64,000 bases of DNA from an uncultured Sutterella sp. GTDB taxonomy: Bacteria; Pseudomonadota; Gammaproteobacteria; Burkholderiales; Burkholderiaceae_F. The notes beneath the pieces were generated by a model. The model had not been told where the DNA came from. It searched no databases and saw nothing but the letters and a program-made list of their open reading frames with translations. The position numbers were made by a program, and so were the translations under genes. The stretch lies in the NCBI GenBank assembly GCA_900544255.1, contig UQUM01000002.1, forward strand, positions 50,638-114,637, read 5' to 3'. Each line of letters begins with the position of its first letter. The first letter of the stretch is position 1. Of this stretch, positions 43,236 to 51,502 are shown in pieces.

Positions 43236-43593
43236 CTTTGAGGCGCCTCTCTTTCGAAGCCCGCGTCGGCCGCGTCGCTCGGCGCACCTTCGGTACGACT
43301 GCCGCCGCATCAAGCATCGCTTTTAAGCGCATTTTTGCCAATCGGAGGTTCGCGCCCTGCGTGCGTTCCGTTTGCGACCGAAGGATAAGTTCCCCTTCAG
43401 CCGTCAGTCTCGCCGCAAAAAGCGCCGTAAACCGTTCCGTCATTCGCTGTGGAAGACCTGCCCGAAAAAGCGCAAACCGCAGCTGTACGGCGCTCGCTAC
43501 TTTGTTCACATTCTGCCCGCCCGGGCCCGTCGCCCTTACGGCCTCCCACGTCACGGCCTCGGCCGCCACGGTGTAATCAATTTTGTCTTCCAT
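43177..43593 (-). CDS. arfB: Alternative ribosome-rescue factor ArfB (YaeJ/ICT1-type peptidyl-tRNA hydrolase)
   Basis: A 138-residue protein (E. coli 140) that hydrolyses peptidyl-tRNA on ribosomes stalled without a stop codon. The catalytic GGQ is in ATGPGGQNVNKVASAVQLRF; the C-terminal basic tail (RATRPTRASKERRLKAKAVRS) enters the empty mRNA channel. The frame is open to 43806, but ATG 43593 gives the family length. The stop overlaps the end of the broken mop gene on the other strand. Its 5' side faces the next gene. Confidence 0.9.
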   Translation of the reverse strand: MEDKIDYTVAAEAVTWEAVRATGPGGQNVNKVASAVQLRFALFRAGLPQRMTERFTALFAARLTAEGELILRSQTERTQGANLRLAKMRLKAMLDAAAVVPKVRRATRPTRASKERRLKAKAVRSVVKRLRRSSVDPC

Positions 43594-43690
43594 AGTGCAG
43601 GAGATTGTAGAGCGACCTGCGTCAATTTCTGACGGCCGCGTCCGTTTGTGGGACAATGAGGCTTCTTTTCCCTTTTTGAACGTTCCCGCC

Positions 43691-45229
43691 ATGCCCATGC
43701 CGCTTCCGCACTTGCCGCTCGGACGAGGCGACTTTGAAGACATCCGCTTAAAGGAAAGCGTCAAAGTCAATTCGCCCCTGCAGATTGAAATGAAGCAGCG
43801 CATCACCTTCCCTGAAGGGATGGCGAGCGTGCGCTATACCCTCGAAACCTACCTCTTCATGCCGCCGGCGCTTCAGGTGACGCCGGACAATTTTTCGAGC
43901 CGCGCGCTTTTAAAAACGCTCAAAAACTACATTCGTCTGCGGGCCCGCAAATACCCGCTTGAGCAGTTTCTCACGTCCGTGGGGCCGCTTTCTCAAATGG
44001 ACGTCGCCTTAAAAAAACTCGATCTCGCCGACAAAGAAGCCGTACGGGACTATGAAAACGCCGTACGGCGTTTCGCACTTGTTTTCCGTCAGTCGGTGAA
44101 AGCGGTTCTGGAGCAAATCGCCCTGCACCCGGATGACTACACCGCAGCCGACATTCAAAGCGTTGCAGATACGATTGCCGACATTCTCGCGGCTTACCGC
44201 GAACGAAAACCCCGTTTTGCCGCGATTGAATCCCAACTGGAAAGCCGCGCAGGGTCGTATTGCGACGAATTCATGAGCATCATCACGTCCTACTACATCA
44301 AGGACACGTACCTCGCTCTCACGTTCGAAAAGGAAACACCGCTCATCGCCCTTTGGACAGCGGAAAAACAATACCGCGTAGCGCATTACCCCAATTCCGT
44401 ACCCTGCATCGGCAAAGACAATGAGACGCTCCTTTTCCGCTGGTCGCTCCTGAAGAAATTCGTGAGCAGCTTCCTATTCATCGAAGCCAAAACCGAAGGC
44501 GGGCAACCGGTGCTCCTTCATACGCTTTACGGTGTGGCAGCTGCAGTCGCCATGCTCTTTGCGACCGTCGTCGCCTTCTCCTGGCAGGGCGCCTACGGAT
44601 CGCTCTCGATGAATCTTTTCTGGGCGATGGTCGTTGCCTACATTTTCAAAGACCGCATCAAAGAGGGGCTGCGCGCCTGGCTTTACAAGCGCTTTGCGAA
44701 ATGGATCCCCGACCGCCGCACGCTTCTCTATCGCACGGGGACGGCTCACGCCGGGTACGTACGGGAATCCTTCCGCTTCATCAAGCCCGCGAACCTTCCC
44801 GAGAAAATTCGGGAACTGAGGCAGAGCGCGCATACCGAAGACCTTCTCTCCACACGCCTTCATGAAGACATGCTCCTTTACAAGAAGGAAGTGACTCTTG
44901 AAAAACTCCCCACGCTCACGGAAGACACCGGAAACTCGGTGCTCGACATCACGCGGCTCGATGTGGAGGATTTTCTCCGATACACCGAAAACCTCATGGA
45001 GGAACTGCCGGTATTGGACGACGAAGACTTCAGCCGCCCCCAGGCATCATCCTTCGGCGAAAAGATTTACCACATTTATCTTGCGCAGCGGATGCACTCG
45101 GGCGGTAAAACCGCCTGCGCCATGCAGCGGCTCATCATCAACGCCAAGGGCATCAAGCGCCTTGAGACCGTCTACCCGATGACGGTGGAAGGCGCCGAAA
45201 CCGACCGTACGCCGCAGACCGCCGCGTAG
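43691..45229 (+). CDS. Unrecognised conserved protein with two central membrane segments
   Basis: A 512-residue protein. Two adjacent hydrophobic segments (about residues 283-302 and 306-326; HTLYGVAAAVAMLFATVV and LSMNLFWAMVVAYIF) split it into a large N-terminal region predicted to be mostly helical (YLFMPPALQVTPDNFSS, IRLRARKYPLEQFLTS) and a C-terminal region (RLHEDMLLYKKEVTLEKL). I do not recognise a named family. I put the start at the ATG at 43691; the frame is open 36 codons upstream but would then overlap the divergent arfB start. It is followed after 28 bases by a methyltransferase gene. Confidence 0.75.
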   Translation: MPMPLPHLPLGRGDFEDIRLKESVKVNSPLQIEMKQRITFPEGMASVRYTLETYLFMPPALQVTPDNFSSRALLKTLKNYIRLRARKYPLEQFLTSVGPLSQMDVALKKLDLADKEAVRDYENAVRRFALVFRQSVKAVLEQIALHPDDYTAADIQSVADTIADILAAYRERKPRFAAIESQLESRAGSYCDEFMSIITSYYIKDTYLALTFEKETPLIALWTAEKQYRVAHYPNSVPCIGKDNETLLFRWSLLKKFVSSFLFIEAKTEGGQPVLLHTLYGVAAAVAMLFATVVAFSWQGAYGSLSMNLFWAMVVAYIFKDRIKEGLRAWLYKRFAKWIPDRRTLLYRTGTAHAGYVRESFRFIKPANLPEKIRELRQSAHTEDLLSTRLHEDMLLYKKEVTLEKLPTLTEDTGNSVLDITRLDVEDFLRYTENLMEELPVLDDEDFSRPQASSFGEKIYHIYLAQRMHSGGKTACAMQRLIINAKGIKRLETVYPMTVEGAETDRTPQTAA

Positions 45230-45257
45230 CTTTTCAACTTTCTCAGAGGAGACTCCT

Positions 45258-45971
45258 ATGTCATCGAACGTCATTACCGAGTGGTTCCGTCACGTACCGG
45301 AAGAGAAATGGCTGCGCGATCCCGCGCAGAGCAAAAAGGATGCTCGAAGTATCTGGGATACGTTGGGACTCAAAGAAGGCGTACGCGTTCTTGAATGCCC
45401 CTGCGGTAAAGCTGATCTTGGTTTTCCCCTCGCGCGCCTCGGCGCCCGTGTGACCGGCGTGGAATTCAACGCGCACTTCATCACGGCTGCCAAGAACAAA
45501 TTCTTCCGCGCGGGGCTTTCCGGCGACTTCCGCACGGCCGACATGCGCACGGCGGATTTGCCGGACAACCAGGATCTCATCCTCAACTGGGGGAGTTCCT
45601 TCGGGTACTTCAGCGATGCGGGAAACGCCGAGCTTCTCGCGCATTTTGCGACAGCGCTCAAGACGGGCGGTGAGCTTCTCATTGAAGTCGCGAACCCCAT
45701 GAGAGTGATCTCAGGCGACGCCGTCCGACTCATTGCCTCGGGCGACTCCGTCCCCGAAACGTGGGACGCAGCGAACAAGCGCGCCACGGTCGTTTTCCCG
45801 GCGACCGACTTCCGCGGTCCCGTCGCCGCTTCCATCCGCATCTACACGACGGATGAGTACCTCTCGCTTTTAAAGGCGGCGGACCTTGACTTCGTCGCGT
45901 TCTACGGCGAAGGTTTTACGCCGTTTACGGACACGTCCGACCGCCTCATCGTGCGTGCGAAAAAACCGTAA
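45258..45971 (+). CDS. Class I SAM-dependent methyltransferase
   Basis: A 237-residue cytoplasmic methyltransferase. Motif I is VLECPCGKADLGFPLARLGARVTGVEFN, where the usual ExGxGxG appears as ECPCGKAD; motif II region is FRTADMRTADLPDNQDLILNWGSSFGYF. The last 60 residues (RIYTTDEYLSLLKAADLDFVAFYGEGF) fit a small-molecule or lipid-type methyltransferase. A GAGGAG ribosome-binding site lies seven bases before the ATG. Substrate unknown. Confidence 0.85.
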   Translation: MSSNVITEWFRHVPEEKWLRDPAQSKKDARSIWDTLGLKEGVRVLECPCGKADLGFPLARLGARVTGVEFNAHFITAAKNKFFRAGLSGDFRTADMRTADLPDNQDLILNWGSSFGYFSDAGNAELLAHFATALKTGGELLIEVANPMRVISGDAVRLIASGDSVPETWDAANKRATVVFPATDFRGPVAASIRIYTTDEYLSLLKAADLDFVAFYGEGFTPFTDTSDRLIVRAKKP

Positions 45972-45985
45972 TCCGTCATTCTTGT

Positions 45986-46016
45986 CGGAGGCCTCCCTTT
46001 GACGGGCAGCCTCCGC
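45986..46016. terminator. Hairpin between methyltransferase gene and nsrR
   Basis: GGAGGC / GCCTCC with a 16-base loop between the convergent stops; no T run, so terminator function is uncertain. Confidence 0.4.
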
Positions 46017-46017
46017 T

Positions 46018-46440
46018 TCACCGGAAGTTCTGCGACTGTCGACAACCAGATGCCGTCGCTACATCCGCCAGCGTCCGGCGGTTGAGATCGTTAAAAAACG
46101 CCTGCTGCGCTTCGTCAATCGCCGTCTTGACGCCGCAGGCTCCAGCGAACGGACACACCGGCTTAAAGCAGTTCACCAAGTGCTCCACCCCTTCCAAGGT
46201 TTTCACCAAGTCGCCCAGACGATACTCGGACGGCGCCTTGGCCAACAAGAGTCCGCCGGTACGCCCCCGAACCGCTGTCACCCAACCGGCTTTCACCATG
46301 AAGCGCTCGACCTTGATGAGCTGGTTTTTATTCCACTGGAGGGCATCGACAATATCAATCAAAGCGGTGGGGCGATCCGTCTTGTCCGCCAGAAAAACAA
46401 GGACGCGCAGTCCCAAATCCGTAAAGCGTTTCAGCTGCAT
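46018..46440 (-). CDS. nsrR: NO-sensing Rrf2-family repressor NsrR
   Basis: A 140-residue regulator (E. coli NsrR 141). The winged helix MQLKRFTDLGLRVLVFLA is followed by the recognition region QLIKVERFMVKAGWV and GRTGGLLLAK. The cluster-binding cysteines are Cys91, Cys96 and Cys102 (NCFKPVCPFAGAC), and Asp8 is conserved; these are the same positions as in E. coli. The [4Fe-4S] cluster senses nitric oxide and relieves repression of NO-detoxifying and nitrite-reducing genes. No target is adjacent; the octahaem reductase 9 kb away is the obvious candidate. Confidence 0.88.
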   Translation of the reverse strand: MQLKRFTDLGLRVLVFLADKTDRPTALIDIVDALQWNKNQLIKVERFMVKAGWVTAVRGRTGGLLLAKAPSEYRLGDLVKTLEGVEHLVNCFKPVCPFAGACGVKTAIDEAQQAFFNDLNRRTLADVATASGCRQSQNFR

Positions 46441-46694
46441 GCAGGTCTCTCCTCAGGTCTGTCGCCGGTCACCGTTGGAATGATTTTGACAAACCGACGG
46501 GGGAGCGCGAATTTTATCGAACCCGCTCACGAAGGCGTTTCCTCAATTTTGCTTAGATTATTGAGGTCATACGAGAAATCTATTCCGCGACGCCATAACC
46601 CAGACGCTCTTTTTGCATCCGTCTGCAACAAACGGACGACGTTTCCGCCCTCTTGCGGTAGGATGCTTTCAAAACACTGCCGGAGGATTTCAAT

Positions 46695-48503
46695 ATGGCC
46701 GGAAAATTCATTCTTAAAACTGCAGGTGCCGTCGTAGTGTGCACCGCGCTTTATGCCGCAGCCGGATACTGGGGCGTCCCCGAAGGCGTCCGTTGGGGGG
46801 CAGAAAACTATCTCAAGCCCGCCCTCGGCGCCCGAGACGTCACGATCGGGAACGTCACCTTCAATCCCTGGACATGGGAACTCGAAGTGACGGGCGTCGT
46901 TGCCACGTCGCAGCAAGGGCGCACACTTCTCGCTTTGAACCGTCTCTACACCGACGTGAGTTCGGAATCCGTCACGAAAGCCGCGCCCGTCATCACGCAC
47001 CTTTCGGTGGAAGGCCTCAAGGCAAACGTCACCACAGGAACGAAGAAAACGGCTGCGTTGTCTTCCGCCTCACCCGCTTCCGGTAAAACGGCGGATACTG
47101 CCGCTTCGACCGGTCTTCCTGCCTTCAGCGTCGCTGACATTCACGTAAAGAATTCGGCGGTGTCGCTCACCAATGCCTCTGCCGGGGCAACCGTCGCCGT
47201 CACCGACATCAATCTCACGCTCCCGCTCGTTTCCACGTTGAACGCGGGCACCATGGCGCCGGTGACGCCGGAAATTTCGCTCAAAATCGACGGCAAGCCC
47301 GTCAAAGCAAAAGGCACCGCCACCACGGATTCGGCAAAACTTCACGTCTCAGTCGCGAACCTTGACGCCGCAAAACTCGTCAAAGCCGCGGGCGTTGCGC
47401 TTCCCGTTCAGGTCGTAAAAGCGACGGTAAGCACCGATGCCGACATTGACTTTGCGATGAAAAACGGCACGCCGGAAGTACTCGTCAAAGGAACGGTCGC
47501 CGCAGGGCCCGCGGACATCCGAGAAACAAACGGCCAGGCCTTGGCAACGCTCTCGGGGGCCGAAGTCAAAATCGCGTCCTTTGATCTAGCCAAAAAGACG
47601 GTCGCCGTCGATTTCGCCGTGGTCGCCAACCCCGTCGTCACGGTACGCCGTACGGCACCCGCCAAAGCAAAAGCGACTACTTCGGGTAAGGTGACGTCCG
47701 GTTCCGCCGGCGCCGCAGCGTCTCCCTCTAAAGCCAAAAGCGATTGGTCGTGGTCCGTCGCCAGCGCCCGCGTGACGAACGGGACGGTCAACGTTCAGGA
47801 TGCTTCCGTGTCGCCAGCTGCCGCACTCAAGATAACGGCCGTTAACGCGACGGTGAAGAATCTCTCGTCGGCAGCCAATAAAACGGGAACCGTCACGGCT
47901 TCTGCCCATGTGGCAAACGGCACCGTCAAAGCTGAAGGCAGCGTCGGCGTCAACCCCGTGAAGGTCGACCTTAAAACCAACGTCGCTTCCGTCGCCTTCA
48001 CCCCCTTTAACGGTTGGGTGAAGCCTTTGGCCGGCGCGCAGTTCACGTCCGGCGCTGCGGACGTTGCGGGAAATCTCAAATACGCCGACGGGAAGAAACC
48101 CTCCGTCACCTTCACGGGCGACCTCGCGGTGACGTCCCTTGCCGCCAAGAACGCCAAGGGCCAGTCTCTCATGACGTGGAAAAAGGCGTCCGTCAACGCG
48201 CTAGCACTTAAATCCGTTGATCCGGCGTCCGTCACCATCGGCGAACTCCTCATTGAGCAACCCGCACAAAAAGTGACGCAGACCGTGACGAAACTCGCGG
48301 GAATTTTCGGTGCCATTGCCGCCGCAACGGGGCACAACAAAGCCGCCGAGCGCGCTGAAAAGGTAGAAAAAGAAGCGCAGCGCGACATCCGGATTAAGAA
48401 CCTCGTGTATGACAACGGCAAATTCTCCGTGAACGGTTACGGAACCGGGACGCTCGAAGCGCTCGCCGTCAATGCTTTGAACGGCGTGTTTGCGAAACAG
48501 TAA
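46695..48503 (+). CDS. AsmA-like DUF748 envelope protein
   Basis: A 602-residue protein with an N-terminal membrane anchor (VVVCTALYAAAGYWGVP) and a long, repetitive, Ala/Thr/Val-rich beta-strand region. The opening YLKPALGARDVTIGNVTFNPWTWELEVTG and the phrase LLALNRLYTDVSSESVTKAAPVI are the DUF748 signatures. Family members belong to the AsmA/YhdP-type bridge proteins thought to shuttle lipids across the periplasm; the role here is inferred. A GGAGG ribosome-binding site precedes the ATG, and a terminator follows. Confidence 0.85.
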   Translation: MAGKFILKTAGAVVVCTALYAAAGYWGVPEGVRWGAENYLKPALGARDVTIGNVTFNPWTWELEVTGVVATSQQGRTLLALNRLYTDVSSESVTKAAPVITHLSVEGLKANVTTGTKKTAALSSASPASGKTADTAASTGLPAFSVADIHVKNSAVSLTNASAGATVAVTDINLTLPLVSTLNAGTMAPVTPEISLKIDGKPVKAKGTATTDSAKLHVSVANLDAAKLVKAAGVALPVQVVKATVSTDADIDFAMKNGTPEVLVKGTVAAGPADIRETNGQALATLSGAEVKIASFDLAKKTVAVDFAVVANPVVTVRRTAPAKAKATTSGKVTSGSAGAAASPSKAKSDWSWSVASARVTNGTVNVQDASVSPAAALKITAVNATVKNLSSAANKTGTVTASAHVANGTVKAEGSVGVNPVKVDLKTNVASVAFTPFNGWVKPLAGAQFTSGAADVAGNLKYADGKKPSVTFTGDLAVTSLAAKNAKGQSLMTWKKASVNALALKSVDPASVTIGELLIEQPAQKVTQTVTKLAGIFGAIAAATGHNKAAERAEKVEKEAQRDIRIKNLVYDNGKFSVNGYGTGTLEALAVNALNGVFAKQ

Positions 48504-48519
48504 CGCCCTTTTTTCCGTT

Positions 48520-48560
48520 ACCGACGGCGTCGTCCTCTCTTGGGGACGGCGCCGTTTTTC
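48520..48560 (+). terminator. Terminator after DUF748 gene
   Basis: ACGGCG-TCGTCC...GGGGAC-GGCGCCGT followed by TTTTT, a GC-rich bulged stem. Confidence 0.7.
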
Positions 48561-48647
48561 GCTCTGCGTCTACGCCGCCCGAGGTAGGCGAAATGGGAAC
48601 TGTCTTCTTACAATTTTCGCCCTTTCTCCTTCGAACCTCGGAAACCT

Positions 48648-49544
48648 ATGCTGCAGTCCTGTTGGATGCTCGTCGCCGCTTTTTTCTTTGCGACCATGAG
48701 TGCCTTTGTGAAATTGTCGTCCGACGCGGTCGGCACCTTTGAAATCGTCTTCTGGCGCTCGCTCATCACGTGGATTCTTCTGACGGGCTTCATGCTCATT
48801 CGAGGCATCTCCCCCGTCACGCAGTACCTCGGCGGCCACTTAAAGCGCTCCGTCCTCGGTACCGTGAGTTTCACCATGTGGTTTGCCACGATGGGGCACC
48901 TGCCGCTCGGAACGGCTACGACCCTTAATTACACGGCGCCCCTTTTCATCGCGCTCACGGTGGTGGGCGGCGCCCTCATCCGCCGGGAGAAAGCGCCATG
49001 GCTTTTGGCGCTTGCCATCGCCGTCGGGTTCGCGGGCGTCTGTCTCGTTTTGCAGCCCTCGGTGTCCGGAGACGAAATCTGGTGGGCATTACTGGGGTTG
49101 GCAGCCGCTGCCATGGGCCCCATTATCTTTTTCCAAATCAAGGAACTCGGAAAACTTGGTGAACCGCCGCTTCGAATCGTCTTTTACTTTTCGCTCGTCG
49201 GTACCGTCTGGGGCTTTTTCGGCAACCTCTTCTTGGAAGGCGGTCTCTCGGCGCACCCCATCATCACGTGGGAGTGCCTCTTGGGCGTCGGCGTGAGCGC
49301 CCTCTTGGGGCAAGTTTGCCTCACCCGCAGTTTTGCCTACGGGAACATGATGTTGACCGCCTGCTTTCAGTTTGCGGTGATTCCGATTGCGGAAATCTTA
49401 AGCGTCGTCATTTTCCACGATTCGCTGCCGGTGTCGTCTCTGGTGGGTATGGGACTCATCCTCGTTGCCGGATGCGCCGCGAGCATCATCACGAAAAAGA
49501 TGGCCGTCAAACCTACGACAACGCGGATCAAACCGCAGGCCTGA
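48648..49544 (+). CDS. EamA-family (DMT) transporter, second copy
   Basis: A 298-residue, ten-helix exporter-type membrane protein with two EamA repeats. Key stretches: FFATMSAFVKLSSDAVGTFE, FWRSLITWILL, TATTLNYTAPLFIALTVV (first repeat end) and AYGNMMLTACFQFAVIPIAEILSV (second repeat end). It is not closely similar to the exporter at 41850-42773. Substrate unknown. It is bounded by terminators. Confidence 0.88.
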   Translation: MLQSCWMLVAAFFFATMSAFVKLSSDAVGTFEIVFWRSLITWILLTGFMLIRGISPVTQYLGGHLKRSVLGTVSFTMWFATMGHLPLGTATTLNYTAPLFIALTVVGGALIRREKAPWLLALAIAVGFAGVCLVLQPSVSGDEIWWALLGLAAAAMGPIIFFQIKELGKLGEPPLRIVFYFSLVGTVWGFFGNLFLEGGLSAHPIITWECLLGVGVSALLGQVCLTRSFAYGNMMLTACFQFAVIPIAEILSVVIFHDSLPVSSLVGMGLILVAGCAASIITKKMAVKPTTTRIKPQA

Positions 49545-49547
49545 TTG

Positions 49548-49592
49548 CGAAAAAGCCGGAACGCTCGTTTTTTGAGTCTCCGGCTTTTTGCT
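49548..49592. terminator. Bidirectional terminator between EamA gene and mod
   Basis: AAAAAGCCGGA / TCCGGCTTTTT perfect 11-base stem with an 18-base loop at the convergent boundary. Confidence 0.85.
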
Positions 49593-49609
49593 GTGGCAAG
49601 AATGCCGAC

Positions 49610-51493
49610 TTAAAGCACTACCACCGTTTCATCCCCGCAGATATTGCGAACCTTCAAGCGAAGCGGTTTTGCGGGTGCATGCAACGTACCGTCCCAAAAG
49701 GCGCCCGTTGCCTCTCCGCCGGCGACAACATAGCCCAGCTTATCAATAAAGATTTCTGCACTGCTGCTCCACGGAGCATCTTTATCTGCCGTCGTACAGT
49801 CCACACTCAACCATTCTATGAGTTCCAACCCTTCATTCGACAGCGTAATTTCCTTAAACGTCTTCGTCTTTCCTTTACCCTGCTGTTGGAGAATCTGCAG
49901 ACGGCCTTTCTCGTTGATCTCACGAATCTTCCCGGCTACTCGGTCACTGTAGAAACGATCCACCGTAACACACCAATCTTGCGACACCAAATCGCCGGCA
50001 CCTTCCTTCACGGTGCATTCGATTTCATCCTCAACATTGACGTTGTCGAGAATCCCCTTCAGGTCGCGCAGCTCAATTTCAATCAGGGTGTTGTTCTGCT
50101 CGCGAATGAATTTCTCTACTTTTTCACGATTTTCAATATCAATGTAGTAGACAATAACCTTCTTCGTCGTATCCGGCAGATCCGGCAGCGCCTCGTGGAT
50201 AATTCGGTTCATCAACACCCGATCAAGAATGCGGGTCGAACTGTCCATCAGATTCGGAAGATACACGGGAATGTTGCCGTTTTTGCCGTCGTTGACGGAA
50301 CCCTCCCAGAATTTATCAAGCGCATCCTCATTACGCAGTCCCGGAATCAGCGACTTAAGCTTATCCATCGTCTGAACAGGATTTCGGTAAAGGGAAACAC
50401 CGTCCTGAATTTCTCGGAGTTCGAATTCTGCGTCCAATTTTTTCAAGCGATCTCGAGCAATTTGTACGCTATTAAGTCCTATATCGTTGTGAATAAACCG
50501 ACGTCCTAATTTTTGCGCTACAGCAGCTGTTACGCCACTTCCGCCAAAAAAATCGGCCACCAACATCTTCTCGTTACTACTAGCTCTAATGATCCTATCC
50601 AACAATGCTTCAGGTTTCTGTGTGGCATACCCTATGTCTCGTTCTTTAGCTACTGGATTGATCATCGAAATTTCCCATACATCCGGCATAGGAACACCTT
50701 TGGTTGGTTCGTCAGTTTTAATTGATCTACGAACACCGTCTTCACCAATTACAGATTTCCATGAACAACCCTGCGCACTAGATTTTTCAGATTTAGGTAT
50801 ATATAACTGATTGTAAATATACGACTGTTTGTTTTTTGCATAATAGAAAATCAAATCGTGATTCTTAGCATACTGAGTACCTGCAATATTCCATCTTCTG
50901 TAATACCAAATAACATCATTTAGGAAGTTATCCTCCCCAAAAATCTCGTCCATCAAAATTTTGACGTAATGTCCGATATGCCAATCCAAATGCACATAGA
51001 TACTCGCCGTATCGCTCATCACCGACTTGATGGCCAGAAGGTTCTCGTACATCCAGTTAAGATAGCGCTCCTTATCCCAAATGTCGCCGTACATCTTTTC
51101 CTCAAAGGATTTCAAATCATCCATTGAGAGTTCTTCTTCTGCCTTCTTTACTGCTTCCACCACCTTAGGATTCCGCCGCAGATAAACGGTCTTGGCGTAG
51201 TCAGCACCGCTCGCAAACGGCGGATCGATGTAAACCAAATCGACCTTGATACCTTTCTCTTTCAGGAAAGCACAAGCAGAGAGGCATTCCCCGCGAAGCA
51301 CCAAATTACCATCTTTGTTTTCTCCGACTTTTTCGATGAGCTTCGTTTCATAAAGCGGCATACCACGGGCAATACGTTCTTCGACGCGATCCGCATCCCG
51401 GTAACTTAAGTACCGCTTGGTTCGAACAAAGTTATCCAGCAAGGCCTGCCCCGATACGGGCTTCGGGTAGTAAGGAATGTATTTAACAGCCAT
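49610..51493 (-). CDS. Type III-like DNA adenine methyltransferase (Mod)
   Basis: A 627-residue beta-class N6-adenine methyltransferase. Motif IV (VYIDPPFASGADY, Asp90) precedes motif I (VADFFGGSGVTAAVA), with the target-recognition part between them. It would modify one strand of an asymmetric site. The stretch of about 50500-50960 (residues 178-331, covering the target-recognition part and motif I) is strikingly AT-richer than the ends, as if replaced by recombination. It starts ten bases after the res stop and is thus the second gene of the operon. Sequence specificity cannot be predicted. Confidence 0.9.
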   Translation of the reverse strand: MAVKYIPYYPKPVSGQALLDNFVRTKRYLSYRDADRVEERIARGMPLYETKLIEKVGENKDGNLVLRGECLSACAFLKEKGIKVDLVYIDPPFASGADYAKTVYLRRNPKVVEAVKKAEEELSMDDLKSFEEKMYGDIWDKERYLNWMYENLLAIKSVMSDTASIYVHLDWHIGHYVKILMDEIFGEDNFLNDVIWYYRRWNIAGTQYAKNHDLIFYYAKNKQSYIYNQLYIPKSEKSSAQGCSWKSVIGEDGVRRSIKTDEPTKGVPMPDVWEISMINPVAKERDIGYATQKPEALLDRIIRASSNEKMLVADFFGGSGVTAAVAQKLGRRFIHNDIGLNSVQIARDRLKKLDAEFELREIQDGVSLYRNPVQTMDKLKSLIPGLRNEDALDKFWEGSVNDGKNGNIPVYLPNLMDSSTRILDRVLMNRIIHEALPDLPDTTKKVIVYYIDIENREKVEKFIREQNNTLIEIELRDLKGILDNVNVEDEIECTVKEGAGDLVSQDWCVTVDRFYSDRVAGKIREINEKGRLQILQQQGKGKTKTFKEITLSNEGLELIEWLSVDCTTADKDAPWSSSAEIFIDKLGYVVAGGEATGAFWDGTLHAPAKPLRLKVRNICGDETVVVL

Positions 51494-51502
51494 GATCGTT
51501 AA

